A stretch of DNA of 43,912 nucleotides from Candidatus Parcubacteria bacterium (GCA_026395755.1 JAPLYC010000045.1:1-43912), one strand, 5' to 3'. Shown: positions 33,298 to 41,275, counted from the first letter of the stretch. Numbers and translations: made by a program. Notes: generated from the letters alone by a model not told the origin.

Positions 33298-33549
33298 TTA
33301 TCTGCCGTATAAACTGCGGATGTAAGCTTGTCTCTTAGCTTCCTGTTCCTGCCAGATTTTTTTTTGCCGCTGATCGTTTATCTGATCATTTAAAACATTA
33401 GCCATGATCATGGCCATGAAACCCATCAAACATAGGAAGATGGACCATGAATCATCCAAAAATTGCGGCCAATACCGATTTGAAACCAGGACAAAGACAA
33501 TCATACCGTAAAAAACAAATTTGCCGATAATCCTGTAATTGTGTTTCAA
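33298..33549 (-). CDS. Small membrane protein (83 aa)
   Basis: TTG start preceded by AAAGGGAGGGAAAC, a strong ribosome binding site. Two hydrophobic segments (GKFVFYGMIVFVLVS, SIFLCLMGFMAMIMANV) and a charged C terminus rich in Gln, Arg and Lys. Unknown function. 23 bases after the zinc-ribbon-like gene, so probably co-transcribed with it. Confidence 0.7.
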   Translation of the reverse strand: MKHNYRIIGKFVFYGMIVFVLVSNRYWPQFLDDSWSIFLCLMGFMAMIMANVLNDQINDQRQKKIWQEQEAKRQAYIRSLYGR

Positions 33550-33572
33550 GTTTCCCTCCCTTTAATTTACTT

Positions 33573-33803
33573 TTAAAAGATGAGTCTCTCCGGGATGCAG
33601 GAAATACCTTTACAAGGCGAACCTTGTCTGGTGGGATGAACAACAATCAGATAGTTCATTGGATCTTTCGTATCCGTCAAATTGATACTAAAACCGCCGC
33701 TGGAAAAATGATCCTTGAATTCACAATCTAAAATTGTTGTCTTAACCCTGCAGGCTGTTCCGCAAACTGGACAAACTCCCAAAATTATTTTTTGGTCACT
33801 CAT
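33573..33803 (-). CDS. Small Cys-containing protein, possible zinc ribbon (76 aa)
   Basis: CPVCGTAC near the N terminus (residues 11-18), then CEF and GSPCKGISC later, allow one metal site. No family recognised. The promoter and a leader hairpin carrying the ribosome binding site are directly upstream. Confidence 0.65.
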   Translation of the reverse strand: MSDQKIILGVCPVCGTACRVKTTILDCEFKDHFSSGGFSINLTDTKDPMNYLIVVHPTRQGSPCKGISCIPERLIF

Positions 33804-33805
33804 TT

Positions 33806-33852
33806 CCCCTCCCTTTGCCCTCCGTAGCCTTGCGCGGAGGAGGGCTTCATTT
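33806..33852. repeat. 5' leader hairpin element, second copy
   Basis: On the minus strand: GAAGCCCTCCTCCGCGC, then CGGAGGGCAAAGGGAGGGG before ATG 33803. It shares the GGGCAAAGGGAGG end with the aspartate kinase leader at 29328. Confidence 0.65.
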
Positions 33853-33865
33853 TTTTATTTTTAAA

Positions 33866-33894
33866 ATTTTATCATCTAAAAAGATTTTTGTCAA
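33866..33894 (-). promoter_or_regulatory. Promoter of the 76-aa/83-aa unit
   Basis: TTGACA (33894-33889), 17-base spacer, TAAAAT (33871-33866), immediately after the upstream terminator. Confidence 0.82.
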
Positions 33895-33895
33895 G

Positions 33896-33950
33896 AAAAA
33901 ACCGCCTCAGCTTACGCACTTCGATAAACTCAGTGCAAGCCTTGGCGGTT
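33896..33950 (-). terminator. Terminator of the metallophosphoesterase gene with CTTCGA repeat
   Basis: AACCGCC / GGCGGTT outer stem with an inner GCACTT...AAGTGC arm and a T run. Nearly identical to 35125-35179. Confidence 0.88.
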
Positions 33951-33954
33951 GATT

Positions 33955-34935
33955 TTACTTTGCCGAAGAAATCGGACTCCATTCTTGGCCATTGGCGAAG
34001 ACGGTTTTGGTGGTAAAGGTTCCGTCAGGGCAGAGATCTATAACCTTTCCGCCCTTAATGAGCCTTGATTCTCCATAACCGGCATAACCCGTGGCTCGCA
34101 GGTATTCGAAATGAACACCCAGCCAATCCCCTTCAAAATCATTTAGATGGTCGTGACCGCAAAACATTCCCTTAATCTGTCCTGTCTCCACAATAGCCTC
34201 CATTGTTTCGGGATCACAACGTCCAAAATTCACCCCTTCATGACGGATGCCCATAGCCATGTTGTTTCGGACCATTTGACTGTAAGCCAAAATCGGAACA
34301 TGACAGAATAGCAGAGACGGAGGTACAACGGACGACTCTTGCCGGATACGATCAGTCTCATTTTTGAGCCAGGCTATCTGGCTTGGACCGAAACCAATTT
34401 TAGGTGCAGCGTCGTTGATGAAAATCAGATTCCAGGTTGTCAGTTCGCCATTAGTGACCTTGAGTCTGTAATTACCGTTAGTCTTAAAGCCACGGTAAAG
34501 AGAACCGGGAGTGGAAGCTAACAACTCCTCGCACACAGCAAAGTCGTCAGCTTTGTCGTGGTTTCCCCTTACATAAGCCCAAGGCCTTCCGAGATCAGAC
34601 ATGACTTTGCAGAAGTAACGGCAGAACTCGATGCCCTTGCCTTTCGGGTTCTCAAACCAGGCATCCCCGGTAACAATGACCAGGTCAGGCTGATGCAGTT
34701 CGTTCATCTTCTTCATATCACGGACTGTCCACTCGTCAATCTTTCGGCCAATCTGTCCAAAATGCAAATCCGTAAAGGCAAGTATCCTGAGATTGCCATC
34801 GGATTTGGCAGCAATTTGTCCGACCCAGGGGTAAGCTGAGTCCGATACCGAACGAATCGGAAGTATAGCTCCAGCCAAGACCAAACTCGCAATGAACAAA
34901 AAAATGCGCCAATCGATTTCATGATACTTCGCCAT
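33955..34935 (-). CDS. Calcineurin-like metallophosphoesterase
   Basis: ATG 34935 follows AGGAGGGGGATT; 326 residues. An N-terminal hydrophobic segment (IFLFIASLVLAGAILPI) suggests export or membrane anchoring. Metal ligands are in TDLHFGQ, VTGDAWF, RGNHDKADD, FCHVPIL and CGHDHLND, the complete metallophosphoesterase set. The substrate is a phosphoester, possibly extracellular; specificity cannot be told. Single-gene unit with a long leader. Confidence 0.9.
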   Translation of the reverse strand: MAKYHEIDWRIFLFIASLVLAGAILPIRSVSDSAYPWVGQIAAKSDGNLRILAFTDLHFGQIGRKIDEWTVRDMKKMNELHQPDLVIVTGDAWFENPKGKGIEFCRYFCKVMSDLGRPWAYVRGNHDKADDFAVCEELLASTPGSLYRGFKTNGNYRLKVTNGELTTWNLIFINDAAPKIGFGPSQIAWLKNETDRIRQESSVVPPSLLFCHVPILAYSQMVRNNMAMGIRHEGVNFGRCDPETMEAIVETGQIKGMFCGHDHLNDFEGDWLGVHFEYLRATGYAGYGESRLIKGGKVIDLCPDGTFTTKTVFANGQEWSPISSAK

Positions 34936-35061
34936 AATCCCCCTCCTAATCCCCAAATATTTTCTGGGAATCTGAATAGTTTTATCCCAAGTTACTAAAC
35001 AAGAAATTTTCCTTTAAAAGAATAGATATAGTTACCAGAATAAAAAAACTTTCCAATCAAG

Positions 35062-35070
35062 TTATTTCAT
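35062..35070 (-). other. Minimal ORF AUG-AAA-UAA in the metallophosphoesterase leader
   Basis: GGAGGAATATACAGA precedes ATG AAA TAA, about 130 bases before the real start. It may be a decayed gene start or a regulatory mini-ORF. Confidence 0.4.
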
Positions 35071-35094
35071 TCTGTATATTCCTCCGTATTGCTA

Positions 35095-35123
35095 AAAATA
35101 ACAAATTTTACTCTAATAGTCAA
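35095..35123 (-). promoter_or_regulatory. Promoter of the metallophosphoesterase gene
   Basis: TTGACT (35123-35118), 17-base spacer, TATTTT. Confidence 0.72.
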
Positions 35124-35124
35124 T

Positions 35125-35179
35125 AAAAAACCGCCTCAGCTTACGCACTTCGATAAACTCAGTGCAAGCTTTGGCGGTT
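35125..35179 (-). terminator. Terminator of the three-gene unit, same repeat
   Basis: Same hairpin as 33896-33950 with one base change (CAAGCT versus CAAGCC before TTGGCGG). Confidence 0.88.
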
Positions 35180-35190
35180 CGGAATTATTT

Positions 35191-35547
35191 TTAGCGCATC
35201 ACTCTCTTCCCATCTTTTAAGGTGAAGTCGAGCTGTGTGCTTTTGCCGCGATAATCTTGATCTTCCTTGATGTCGGGACGAGTATGAACAGCCCACCTTT
35301 TGGTGAGTAGCCTTTCGACTATTTTGGCTGCCCAGGTGCTGCGCACCGTGCTTTCCCAGAAAAAGTGCCGGATGATGTCGACGAGCTGGAGAGTCGTCAG
35401 GCTCAAGGCCAGATCGACTTTTTCTCCTTGTTCGTTGAGAACCGTCACCTCCAAGATTTGACGACTCTCAGTGGTTTCGTTCCCCAGCAGTTCATTTACC
35501 CGGAAACCGACTTTGCCGCGATGGAGAGACTGAAAAGACTGCTCCAT
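35191..35547 (-). CDS. Hypothetical protein (118 aa), three-gene unit gene 3
   Basis: ATG 35547 follows AAAAGGAGGATGTC; an upstream extension to 35703 reads low-complexity sequence and overlaps the previous gene. The product is hydrophilic (LHRGKVGFRVNELLGNET, LTTLQLVDIIRHFFWE). No family recognised. GC-richer than the Hxs region. Confidence 0.72.
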   Translation of the reverse strand: MEQSFQSLHRGKVGFRVNELLGNETTESRQILEVTVLNEQGEKVDLALSLTTLQLVDIIRHFFWESTVRSTWAAKIVERLLTKRWAVHTRPDIKEDQDYRGKSTQLDFTLKDGKRVMR

Positions 35548-35578
35548 GACATCCTCCTTTTTCTTTCGTTGCGGTTGA

Positions 35579-35962
35579 TTAGGTTGTGGCCGTCTGAGCC
35601 AGATGTTCGCTGACCCGCTGGGTGGCTCTACTGGCTCGATGCTCCTTGACCCGCTTGATGAAAATTTCCACGTCCGTTTTGGGGACGAGGTTGTTCTCGG
35701 CATGTTCAGTCCAGGCCTCGAAAAGTCCTTCGCCGAGTTTGGGCTTGCCGAAAGTGCCCCTGAAGAAGAAAACGGTTTCGAGGACGGACAGGCCGAGCTC
35801 TTTGGCGATCTCGGTCATGCTCATGGACGGAACCTCTCTGACGCAGTCGATAATCGACAGCGCCGTCCCACGAACTCCAGCAGCTGCCGGCGCTGACTTC
35901 CAGTCCTTGGCGCCGACCAGTTCTTTGAGTCCATCTATCCACTCGATCTGAAAAATCTTCAT
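35579..35962 (-). CDS. Hypothetical protein (127 aa), three-gene unit gene 2
   Basis: Preceded by AAAAGGAGCAAGAAC. The middle (MTEIAKELGLSVLETVFFFRG) resembles a helix-turn-helix, so DNA binding is possible, and the unit has an operator-like palindrome. That link is inference. GC-rich coding. Confidence 0.68.
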   Translation of the reverse strand: MKIFQIEWIDGLKELVGAKDWKSAPAAAGVRGTALSIIDCVREVPSMSMTEIAKELGLSVLETVFFFRGTFGKPKLGEGLFEAWTEHAENNLVPKTDVEIFIKRVKEHRASRATQRVSEHLAQTATT

Positions 35963-35976
35963 GTTCTTGCTCCTTT

Positions 35977-36462
35977 TTAGTAGCCGAAATTTTCAGGGAA
36001 ACGGAAAATCTCGATGCTGTGAGAATGATCCTGACCTTTGGTCTTGATCACAGCGTCAAAAACCAGTTTCTTACTTTCCTTGCCCCAGTACTGCTGATGC
36101 CAGCGAACCAGATGCTCAATAACCTTATGGACGGAAGTTTCATCTTCCTCGGCCTCCGGCTTCCAAGCCACCGAACGCGCCCGATGAGCAAAGGGCTCCC
36201 CTTCAATATGAATCAGAACCTGATACTTCTCCCACTTGTAGTCTGCCCCCTCACCGCTTTGGTGATTAGTTAAGGTCGTATCCAGCGCCTCAAATGGCCG
36301 AAAGGCCACGAATTGAAGCCTGGTCCGCACCCAATCCTTGAGCATGGCCAGAGCCTTGTGCTCGGGGTGGTTGTGAGGGGCTGAAACCACGTTCGCGCTT
36401 CCGATGAAATCGCGAAGCCAGGGATTTCCAGCCAAAACACCGCTAAACTTGTTCCATTTCAT
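35977..36462 (-). CDS. Hypothetical protein (161 aa), three-gene unit gene 1
   Basis: Preceded by GACAAGGAGGAAGAAAG. Soluble, His/Trp-containing protein (SAPHNHPEHKALAMLKDWV, VRWHQQYWGKESKKLVFDA). No motif or family recognised. First gene after a consensus promoter with operator-like palindrome. Confidence 0.72.
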   Translation of the reverse strand: MKWNKFSGVLAGNPWLRDFIGSANVVSAPHNHPEHKALAMLKDWVRTRLQFVAFRPFEALDTTLTNHQSGEGADYKWEKYQVLIHIEGEPFAHRARSVAWKPEAEEDETSVHKVIEHLVRWHQQYWGKESKKLVFDAVIKTKGQDHSHSIEIFRFPENFGY

Positions 36463-36503
36463 CTTTCTTCCTCCTTGTCATATAGACAGTTAGAATGAAT
36501 ATT

Positions 36504-36522
36504 AGTCAGGATATACCTGACT
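36504..36522 (-). promoter_or_regulatory. Operator-like palindrome AGTCAGG-ATATA-CCTGACT
   Basis: Perfect 7-base arms around 5 bases, at about +6 to +24 relative to the predicted start, where a bound repressor would block initiation. Confidence 0.65.
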
Positions 36523-36534
36523 TAAATTGCCATG

Positions 36535-36563
36535 ATTATAGCATATTCTAGCCATAATGTCAA
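36535..36563 (-). promoter_or_regulatory. Perfect consensus promoter of the three-gene unit
   Basis: TTGACA (36563-36558), 17-base spacer, TATAAT (36540-36535). Confidence 0.92.
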
Positions 36564-36654
36564 TGTTAAAACCCGATATTACCTAGTTTTAGCAATAAAA
36601 AAAACCGCCGCAGACTTAACCTTAGCGATTATTAAAATTAATTCCACTATAACT

Positions 36655-37482
36655 TCAGACTGCCATAACCTGATAATCCGTTTCCGAACGTGCTCCTAAT
36701 CCCAATTCCTTAGCTCTTACAATCTGCCCTAATGCCCAAGGATCAGTGCCTAACATATTATTAGCCTTATAACTTTGTAAAATTTTAATGCCTTCAATAT
36801 CAACACTAACCATATCATTACCGCTCAGTAAAATGTTTGGGGTCTCCAATTTGCCGCTGCCGGGTCCGCCTTCGGTAAAACACTTGCGTCCGTCCATAAT
36901 AATTAAATCCGGTTTCAAAACTGAAGCAACTTCAGCCACCCGTTCCTGCAAATGATTTAGATGCAGACGACCGCGCATGGACGGCTTGAGCATGCCGATA
37001 TTAATTTTAAGAGCTCCGGTATAGGCAGCTAAAAAATGAGTCTTCAAGCACGGCAAAGTAATAAGCTTATCAACTTCCTGCGTAATTTTCGGGACTTTAA
37101 TACTTTTAAAATACTTACCCCCGGGAATATTTACTTTAACCCAGTCACCATTTTCAAAATTATGCCAGGTAACCTTGAATTTTCCCATGACCGCAGGCGC
37201 GCCTTTGAGACGGCAAACTTTTTCAGTATTTAAAAAATAGGTGCAAGATTCACCTACAATAATTTCCTTGGGATTTGCTTCGCTAATAATTTCAATTACT
37301 GCCTGCAAAAAATCCATGGCAGTTGAACCGGGAAAAGGATCAGCCGTATTAAAATTCGGCTTGAGTAAAACCCGATCGGTCGGCCTGATGAAGCTGGCAA
37401 TATCGCCGACGATGGGTTGGATAAGTTTTTTTATATCTGACTTTAAATCGGTAGTTGCTGTCGTTTTGGTAATTATGGACAT
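36655..37482 (-). CDS. DUF362 domain protein
   Basis: 275 residues. VLLKPNFNTADPFPGSTAM, EIIVGESCTYFLNTEKVCRL, KLITLPCLKTHFLAAYTGALKINIGMLK and DGRKCFTEGGPGSG follow the DUF362 layout. Family members often also carry ferredoxin domains; none here. Function unknown. Not obviously co-transcribed with its neighbours. Confidence 0.85.
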   Translation of the reverse strand: MSIITKTTATTDLKSDIKKLIQPIVGDIASFIRPTDRVLLKPNFNTADPFPGSTAMDFLQAVIEIISEANPKEIIVGESCTYFLNTEKVCRLKGAPAVMGKFKVTWHNFENGDWVKVNIPGGKYFKSIKVPKITQEVDKLITLPCLKTHFLAAYTGALKINIGMLKPSMRGRLHLNHLQERVAEVASVLKPDLIIMDGRKCFTEGGPGSGKLETPNILLSGNDMVSVDIEGIKILQSYKANNMLGTDPWALGQIVRAKELGLGARSETDYQVMAV

Positions 37483-37556
37483 AAACTAATTTAAAATTTA
37501 GGAAAATTTAAATAAAATATTTCCATAATTTTGCATTTTAAACTTTGAGCTTTAAA

Positions 37557-38258
37557 CTAGAAGATAGTTCTTTCCCTCGACTTTCTAATTATCTTCAATG
37601 CATCTTCCGCCTTATCGACAATACTGAACAATTTCAAATCATCAGGATTTACTGTTTTATATTTATCAACCATAGTCTTTTGAAACCAATCCACCAACGG
37701 TGTCCAAAATTCCTTACCGACTAAAATCATGGATATTTTCTGCATTTTTTTAGTTTGAATCAACATTAATATTTCCATAAATTCATCAGCCGTACCATAA
37801 CCGCCCGGGAAAAATATGTATGACTGGGCAGATGCCGCCAGCATAACTTTACGGGTAAAAAAATAGTAGAAGCCCTTACTCTTGGTTACATACTCATTAG
37901 TGCGCTGTTCTGACGGCAGCTGAATATTTATACCAATTGACTTACCGGGATTTTCTTCATAGGCGCCCTTATTCGCCGCCTCCATAATCCCGGGCCCTCC
38001 GCCCGTAATAACAGTATAACCATTTTTAGCCAGCAGCTTACCCAATTTTTCCGCTTCTTTACACCACTTATTTTTAGGATCCAAACGCGCGGAACCGAAA
38101 ATCGTGACTTCTTTGTGAAATTGGGATAAAAACTGAAAACCTTCCACAAATTCCGACATAATGCGAAAAATCCGCCAGGTAATATCTGACATTTTGTTTA
38201 ACGGGATAGCCCGTTCCATCGGGTGCATCGGGACTTTGTTACTCTTCTTTTTCGGCAT
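37557..38258 (-). CDS. LOG/TIGR00730-family Rossmann protein
   Basis: 233 residues. TVITGGGPGIMEAANKGA and FFPGGYGTADEFMEILMLIQ (PGGxGTxxE motif) mark the LOG family of nucleotide phosphoribohydrolases, known for cytokinin riboside monophosphate cleavage in plants and related hydrolysis in bacteria. The N terminus is longer than usual by about 40 basic residues. Confidence 0.9.
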   Translation of the reverse strand: MPKKKSNKVPMHPMERAIPLNKMSDITWRIFRIMSEFVEGFQFLSQFHKEVTIFGSARLDPKNKWCKEAEKLGKLLAKNGYTVITGGGPGIMEAANKGAYEENPGKSIGINIQLPSEQRTNEYVTKSKGFYYFFTRKVMLAASAQSYIFFPGGYGTADEFMEILMLIQTKKMQKISMILVGKEFWTPLVDWFQKTMVDKYKTVNPDDLKLFSIVDKAEDALKIIRKSRERTIF

Positions 38259-38262
38259 AATA

Positions 38263-38340
38263 TTAGATTTTAGTGTTTTAAATTTTAGATTTTGGATTCT
38301 AAGCTAAAACCTAAAATCTATAATCCAAAATCTTTTTATA
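38263..38340. repeat. AT-rich inverted repeat between mutL and the LOG gene
   Basis: AGATTTTGGATT (38287-38298) and AATCCAAAATCT (38322-38333) are perfect arms within further TTTTAGATTTT/CTAAAATCTA pairing. Confidence 0.7.
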
Positions 38341-38353
38341 TTATACCATTTTC

Positions 38354-40135
38354 TTACTTTCTCTTAAAGTTCTTCGCCAGCTGATCCATGGTCAGTTCCA
38401 TAATAAAGGGTCGGCCATGCGGACAGGTATTTATTGTATCCATGGTAGCACGTACATCTTGAAGTAATTTAATTTGTTCCTCCAATTCCAGCTTGTCCTG
38501 GAATTTCACGGCTGCGCGGCAAGAGGCGTATTTAATAACTAAATCCTTCTTGTCTTCAACTGACTTGGCTGACATAAAATCTTCTTCCTCTAAATCATTG
38601 ACCAAGCCCAAAATTGTCTCCTTAATATCTAATTTATCCAATTCCTGCGGAACGGCATTGACCTTAAATGTATTGCCGCCGAATATTTCAATGTCAAAAC
38701 CTAAATTTATAAGAAATTCCAAACTTTGATTTAAAATTTCCACTTCACGGTGCGAAAGTTCCAAAGTCAAAGGCAGAAGTAATTTTTGGCTCTTAATTCC
38801 TGACTTGGCATATTCAGCTTTAAAACGCTCATACATCATCCGTTCCGCTGCAGCGTGCTGATCTATAATTAGAATTGCAGCAGGCGCTTCAACCAAAAGA
38901 TAAGCCAGATGGATCTGTCCTAAAAGTTTCCAATCGCCGATGACCTGGCTATCTGTCTGTTCTTCAAAGTCACTTTGTAAAAGCTGTTTGGAAAATTCCA
39001 GCGCCCGAGATACCTGACTCGGACTTGCGCTGATATTTTTAAATTGAGACTGATAATTAACTGACGGCTTATACTCCTGAGTTAAATTTTGAGGTTTCAG
39101 AGTATAAATCTTGGCTGACTTTTCTTCAGCAACCTGATATTGCGCTACAGTCATATTTTTTCCCAGACATTTTTGTACTCCCTGCAAGACAACCGTATAA
39201 ACTTCATTAGAATTAACAAATTTAACTTCGGATTTACGCGGATGCACATTGACGTCAACCAATTTAGGCGGCAATTTTATGCTCAAAACAAAAACCGGAT
39301 TTAACTCTCTGGGAATTAAACTGCCATACGCTTCTTTAACCGCCTTGGCAATCAGATAATCACTGACATAGCGATTATTCACAAAAACAAACTGTGACCT
39401 TTTATTTTGCCGCGCAATTTGCGGCCTGCCTATAAAACCAGAGATTTCAATTGTACCCTGTTGTTTAATCTCAATTAATTCCTTGGCCACATCCTGCCCC
39501 ATAACCTGCCTGACCCGGTCAAGCCAAGTAACTGCTTTGGGTAAATTTAAAACTAAAGCTTTATTATGAGTCAATTTGAAACTAATTTGCGGATGGATCA
39601 AACTAAAAGCAGTAATTATTTCCAAAATATGGTTATATTCAGTCAAAGGAGTTTTTAAAAACTTTTTACGTGCCGGCACATTATAAAAAAGATTTTTAAT
39701 AATAATTTTTGTTCCCTGGGGACAACCGCAGGGGTTAATTTCCAATTTTCCATGTTCAATTTTCAAACTTGTACCTTCTAAACTATCACCTCGTTTGGTT
39801 TCTAAACTAAATTGTGAGACTGAAGAAATACTGGCCAAAGCTTCACCGCGAAAACCCATTGTTTGAATATTAAAAAGATCCTCAAGGTTTGAAATCTTTG
39901 AGGTTGCATGACGTTCTACTGCTAATTCCGCGTCTTCTTTACTCATGCCGCTGCCATTGTCAGCAATTACAATCAAATCAATGCCGCCCTTGTCCAAGTC
40001 AATGGAAATCTGGTCAGCACCGGCGTCAATGGAATTTTCTACGAGTTCCTTAACTACAGAAGCGGGGCGTTCAACTACTTCGCCCGCAGCAATCTTATTA
40101 ATAAGGTCTTGTTCTAAGCGTTTAATTTTTGCCAT
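38354..40135 (-). CDS. mutL: DNA mismatch repair protein MutL, endonuclease type
   Basis: 593 residues. GHKL ATPase motifs NSIDAGA, DNGSGM and GFRGEALASI in the first 120 residues. The C-terminal dimerisation domain has IIDQHAAAERMMYE, matching DQHA(x2)E(x4)E of nicking MutL proteins, and CPHGRPFI. It joins MutS in repair of replication errors. mutS lies 2.1 kb upstream, separated by small genes. Confidence 0.96.
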   Translation of the reverse strand: MAKIKRLEQDLINKIAAGEVVERPASVVKELVENSIDAGADQISIDLDKGGIDLIVIADNGSGMSKEDAELAVERHATSKISNLEDLFNIQTMGFRGEALASISSVSQFSLETKRGDSLEGTSLKIEHGKLEINPCGCPQGTKIIIKNLFYNVPARKKFLKTPLTEYNHILEIITAFSLIHPQISFKLTHNKALVLNLPKAVTWLDRVRQVMGQDVAKELIEIKQQGTIEISGFIGRPQIARQNKRSQFVFVNNRYVSDYLIAKAVKEAYGSLIPRELNPVFVLSIKLPPKLVDVNVHPRKSEVKFVNSNEVYTVVLQGVQKCLGKNMTVAQYQVAEEKSAKIYTLKPQNLTQEYKPSVNYQSQFKNISASPSQVSRALEFSKQLLQSDFEEQTDSQVIGDWKLLGQIHLAYLLVEAPAAILIIDQHAAAERMMYERFKAEYAKSGIKSQKLLLPLTLELSHREVEILNQSLEFLINLGFDIEIFGGNTFKVNAVPQELDKLDIKETILGLVNDLEEEDFMSAKSVEDKKDLVIKYASCRAAVKFQDKLELEEQIKLLQDVRATMDTINTCPHGRPFIMELTMDQLAKNFKRK

Positions 40136-40147
40136 ATGTTTTTCATA

Positions 40148-40232
40148 AATCGTTATACGGTTTCGACATGCGTTTCGTCTAACGGTTGACGATTAACATA
40201 ACGTTAACCGATACCTAAAAACGCATAACGAT
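40148..40232. repeat. GTTAACG palindromic element upstream of mutL
   Basis: CGTTTCGTCTAACGGTTGACG and AACGTTAACCG arms; similar in composition to 24172-24262. Confidence 0.5.
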
Positions 40233-40251
40233 AGTATAAATGTATCAACAA

Positions 40252-40280
40252 TTGACCTTTTTATCAACTTACGCTAAGGT
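40252..40280 (+). promoter_or_regulatory. Promoter of the 57-aa zinc-ribbon gene
   Basis: TTGACC, 17-base spacer, TAAGGT. Confidence 0.7.
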
Positions 40281-40306
40281 GTAATTAAGTTTTCAAGGAG
40301 GAAAAA

Positions 40307-40480
40307 ATGGAGGAAGTCATTATAATTGAAAATTTTAGTGATCACAAGCTGATCAAATCGAAAAGTAGGTGTACTGACTGCAATAGTTCATTGTACCGTC
40401 AATTTAATGATGGCACTATCACTTGCGTTAAATGCCTGAAAATAATACGACATCCTGACAAAGCCCCTGGCAAAAAGTAA
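40307..40480 (+). CDS. Small zinc-ribbon protein (57 aa)
   Basis: ATG follows TTCAAGGAGGAAAAA. CTDC and CVKC, 18 residues apart, form a likely zinc ribbon. The rest is basic and ends in PGKK. Promoter, ribosome binding site and terminator all present, so it is a real single-gene unit. Function unknown. Confidence 0.75.
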   Translation: MEEVIIIENFSDHKLIKSKSRCTDCNSSLYRQFNDGTITCVKCLKIIRHPDKAPGKK

Positions 40481-40513
40481 ACACCCAATGACAAAGTCTG
40501 CGGGTGTTTTTTA
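40480..40513 (+). terminator. Terminator of the zinc-ribbon gene
   Basis: ACACCC / GGGTGTTTTTT hairpin overlapping the stop codon. Confidence 0.82.
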
Positions 40514-40517
40514 ATAT

Positions 40518-40547
40518 AAAAAAAACCGCCGGGCTGACCCAACGGTT
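40518..40547 (-). terminator. Terminator of the small-gene unit 40556-41218
   Basis: AACCGTTGGG / CCCGGCGGTT stem (with GU pairs) followed by a T8 run. Confidence 0.85.
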
Positions 40548-40555
40548 GAAAATAA

Positions 40556-40645
40556 CTAAGAACTGTTTTTACGATTCAATAATCGCCAAACAAGCTCCAT
40601 AATTACCGCAAAAGCAAACAGACAGAAAATGATTTTTGCTATCAC
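40556..40645 (-). CDS. Single-span membrane peptide (29 aa)
   Basis: GTG start with GAAGGAGAAATC upstream. VIAKIIFCLFAFAVIMELVW is one membrane helix, followed by RLLNRKNSS. A terminator follows the stop. Too short for most gene callers; function unknown. Confidence 0.6.
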   Translation of the reverse strand: MIAKIIFCLFAFAVIMELVWRLLNRKNSS

Positions 40646-40664
40646 GATTTCTCCTTCTTTATTT

Positions 40665-40955
40665 TTACATGAACTTGCTGGCATCAACCGCAAACCCGTT
40701 GCTTTTGCTGGTTTTTAAAACAAGCACGATTTTGCCGCAGGGCCATTGGCCAATGCCTGTGATGTTATAAGGGCCTTTACCCATCCAACGATGTAATGAA
40801 GCAATATCCTCTGGAATGAAATAATCTTCGGTTTCATCACCTGTTTTGCGTAAATCAGCTGGCATTAAATCCACCTGATCACCCGGCCGAACCAATCTTT
40901 TTCCGCCCTTACCATCTTTTAGATGAGTTTCTGGCAGATATGCGTACATTGTCAT
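40665..40955 (-). CDS. Hypothetical protein (96 aa)
   Basis: ATG 40955 follows TAAGGAGGTGTCAA. Hydrophilic N-terminal part (YLPETHLKDGKGGKRLVRPG) and a beta-rich end (CGKIVLVLKTSKSNGF). No family recognised. 35 bases after the previous gene and 19 before the 29-aa peptide; likely one transcript. Confidence 0.7.
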   Translation of the reverse strand: MTMYAYLPETHLKDGKGGKRLVRPGDQVDLMPADLRKTGDETEDYFIPEDIASLHRWMGKGPYNITGIGQWPCGKIVLVLKTSKSNGFAVDASKFM

Positions 40956-40990
40956 TTGACACCTCCTTATTTTGCAGCCGTAACTAGATG

Positions 40991-41218
40991 TTAAATTACC
41001 CAGGCCAGGATAATGACGCAAGAACCGGCAATGACCAGCCAGAAAAAGATTATCCTAACCAAAACCCGAAAGTAATCTTCTATTGACTCAAAGATTTTCG
41101 GTTCAGAAAGTAATGGCAATCTGTCCTCATAGGACTTTAAAAACCTGGAAAACTGGCGACTTTTTTTAAGAACCATTAAGCAAGCTATCAAAAAACAAAG
41201 AACAACTATCAGTTTCAT
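40991..41218 (-). CDS. Small membrane protein (75 aa)
   Basis: ATG 41218 follows AAGGAGGGGAAAT. Two membrane segments (LIVVLCFLIACLMVL and IIFFWLVIAGSCVIILAWV) around a charged loop. First gene of the small unit; no family recognised. Confidence 0.72.
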   Translation of the reverse strand: MKLIVVLCFLIACLMVLKKSRQFSRFLKSYEDRLPLLSEPKIFESIEDYFRVLVRIIFFWLVIAGSCVIILAWVI

Positions 41219-41246
41219 ATTTCCCCTCCTTGTAATACTTACTAAG

Positions 41247-41275
41247 AAACTATCAAAATTAGCCATAATTGTCAA
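41247..41275 (-). promoter_or_regulatory. Promoter of the small unit 41218-40556
   Basis: TTGACA (41275-41270), 17-base spacer, TAGTTT. Confidence 0.72.

Noticed and set aside
35548-35703. Longer N terminus for the 118-aa protein
   Set aside because: It overlaps the upstream gene by over 100 bases and the internal ATG has an excellent ribosome binding site.
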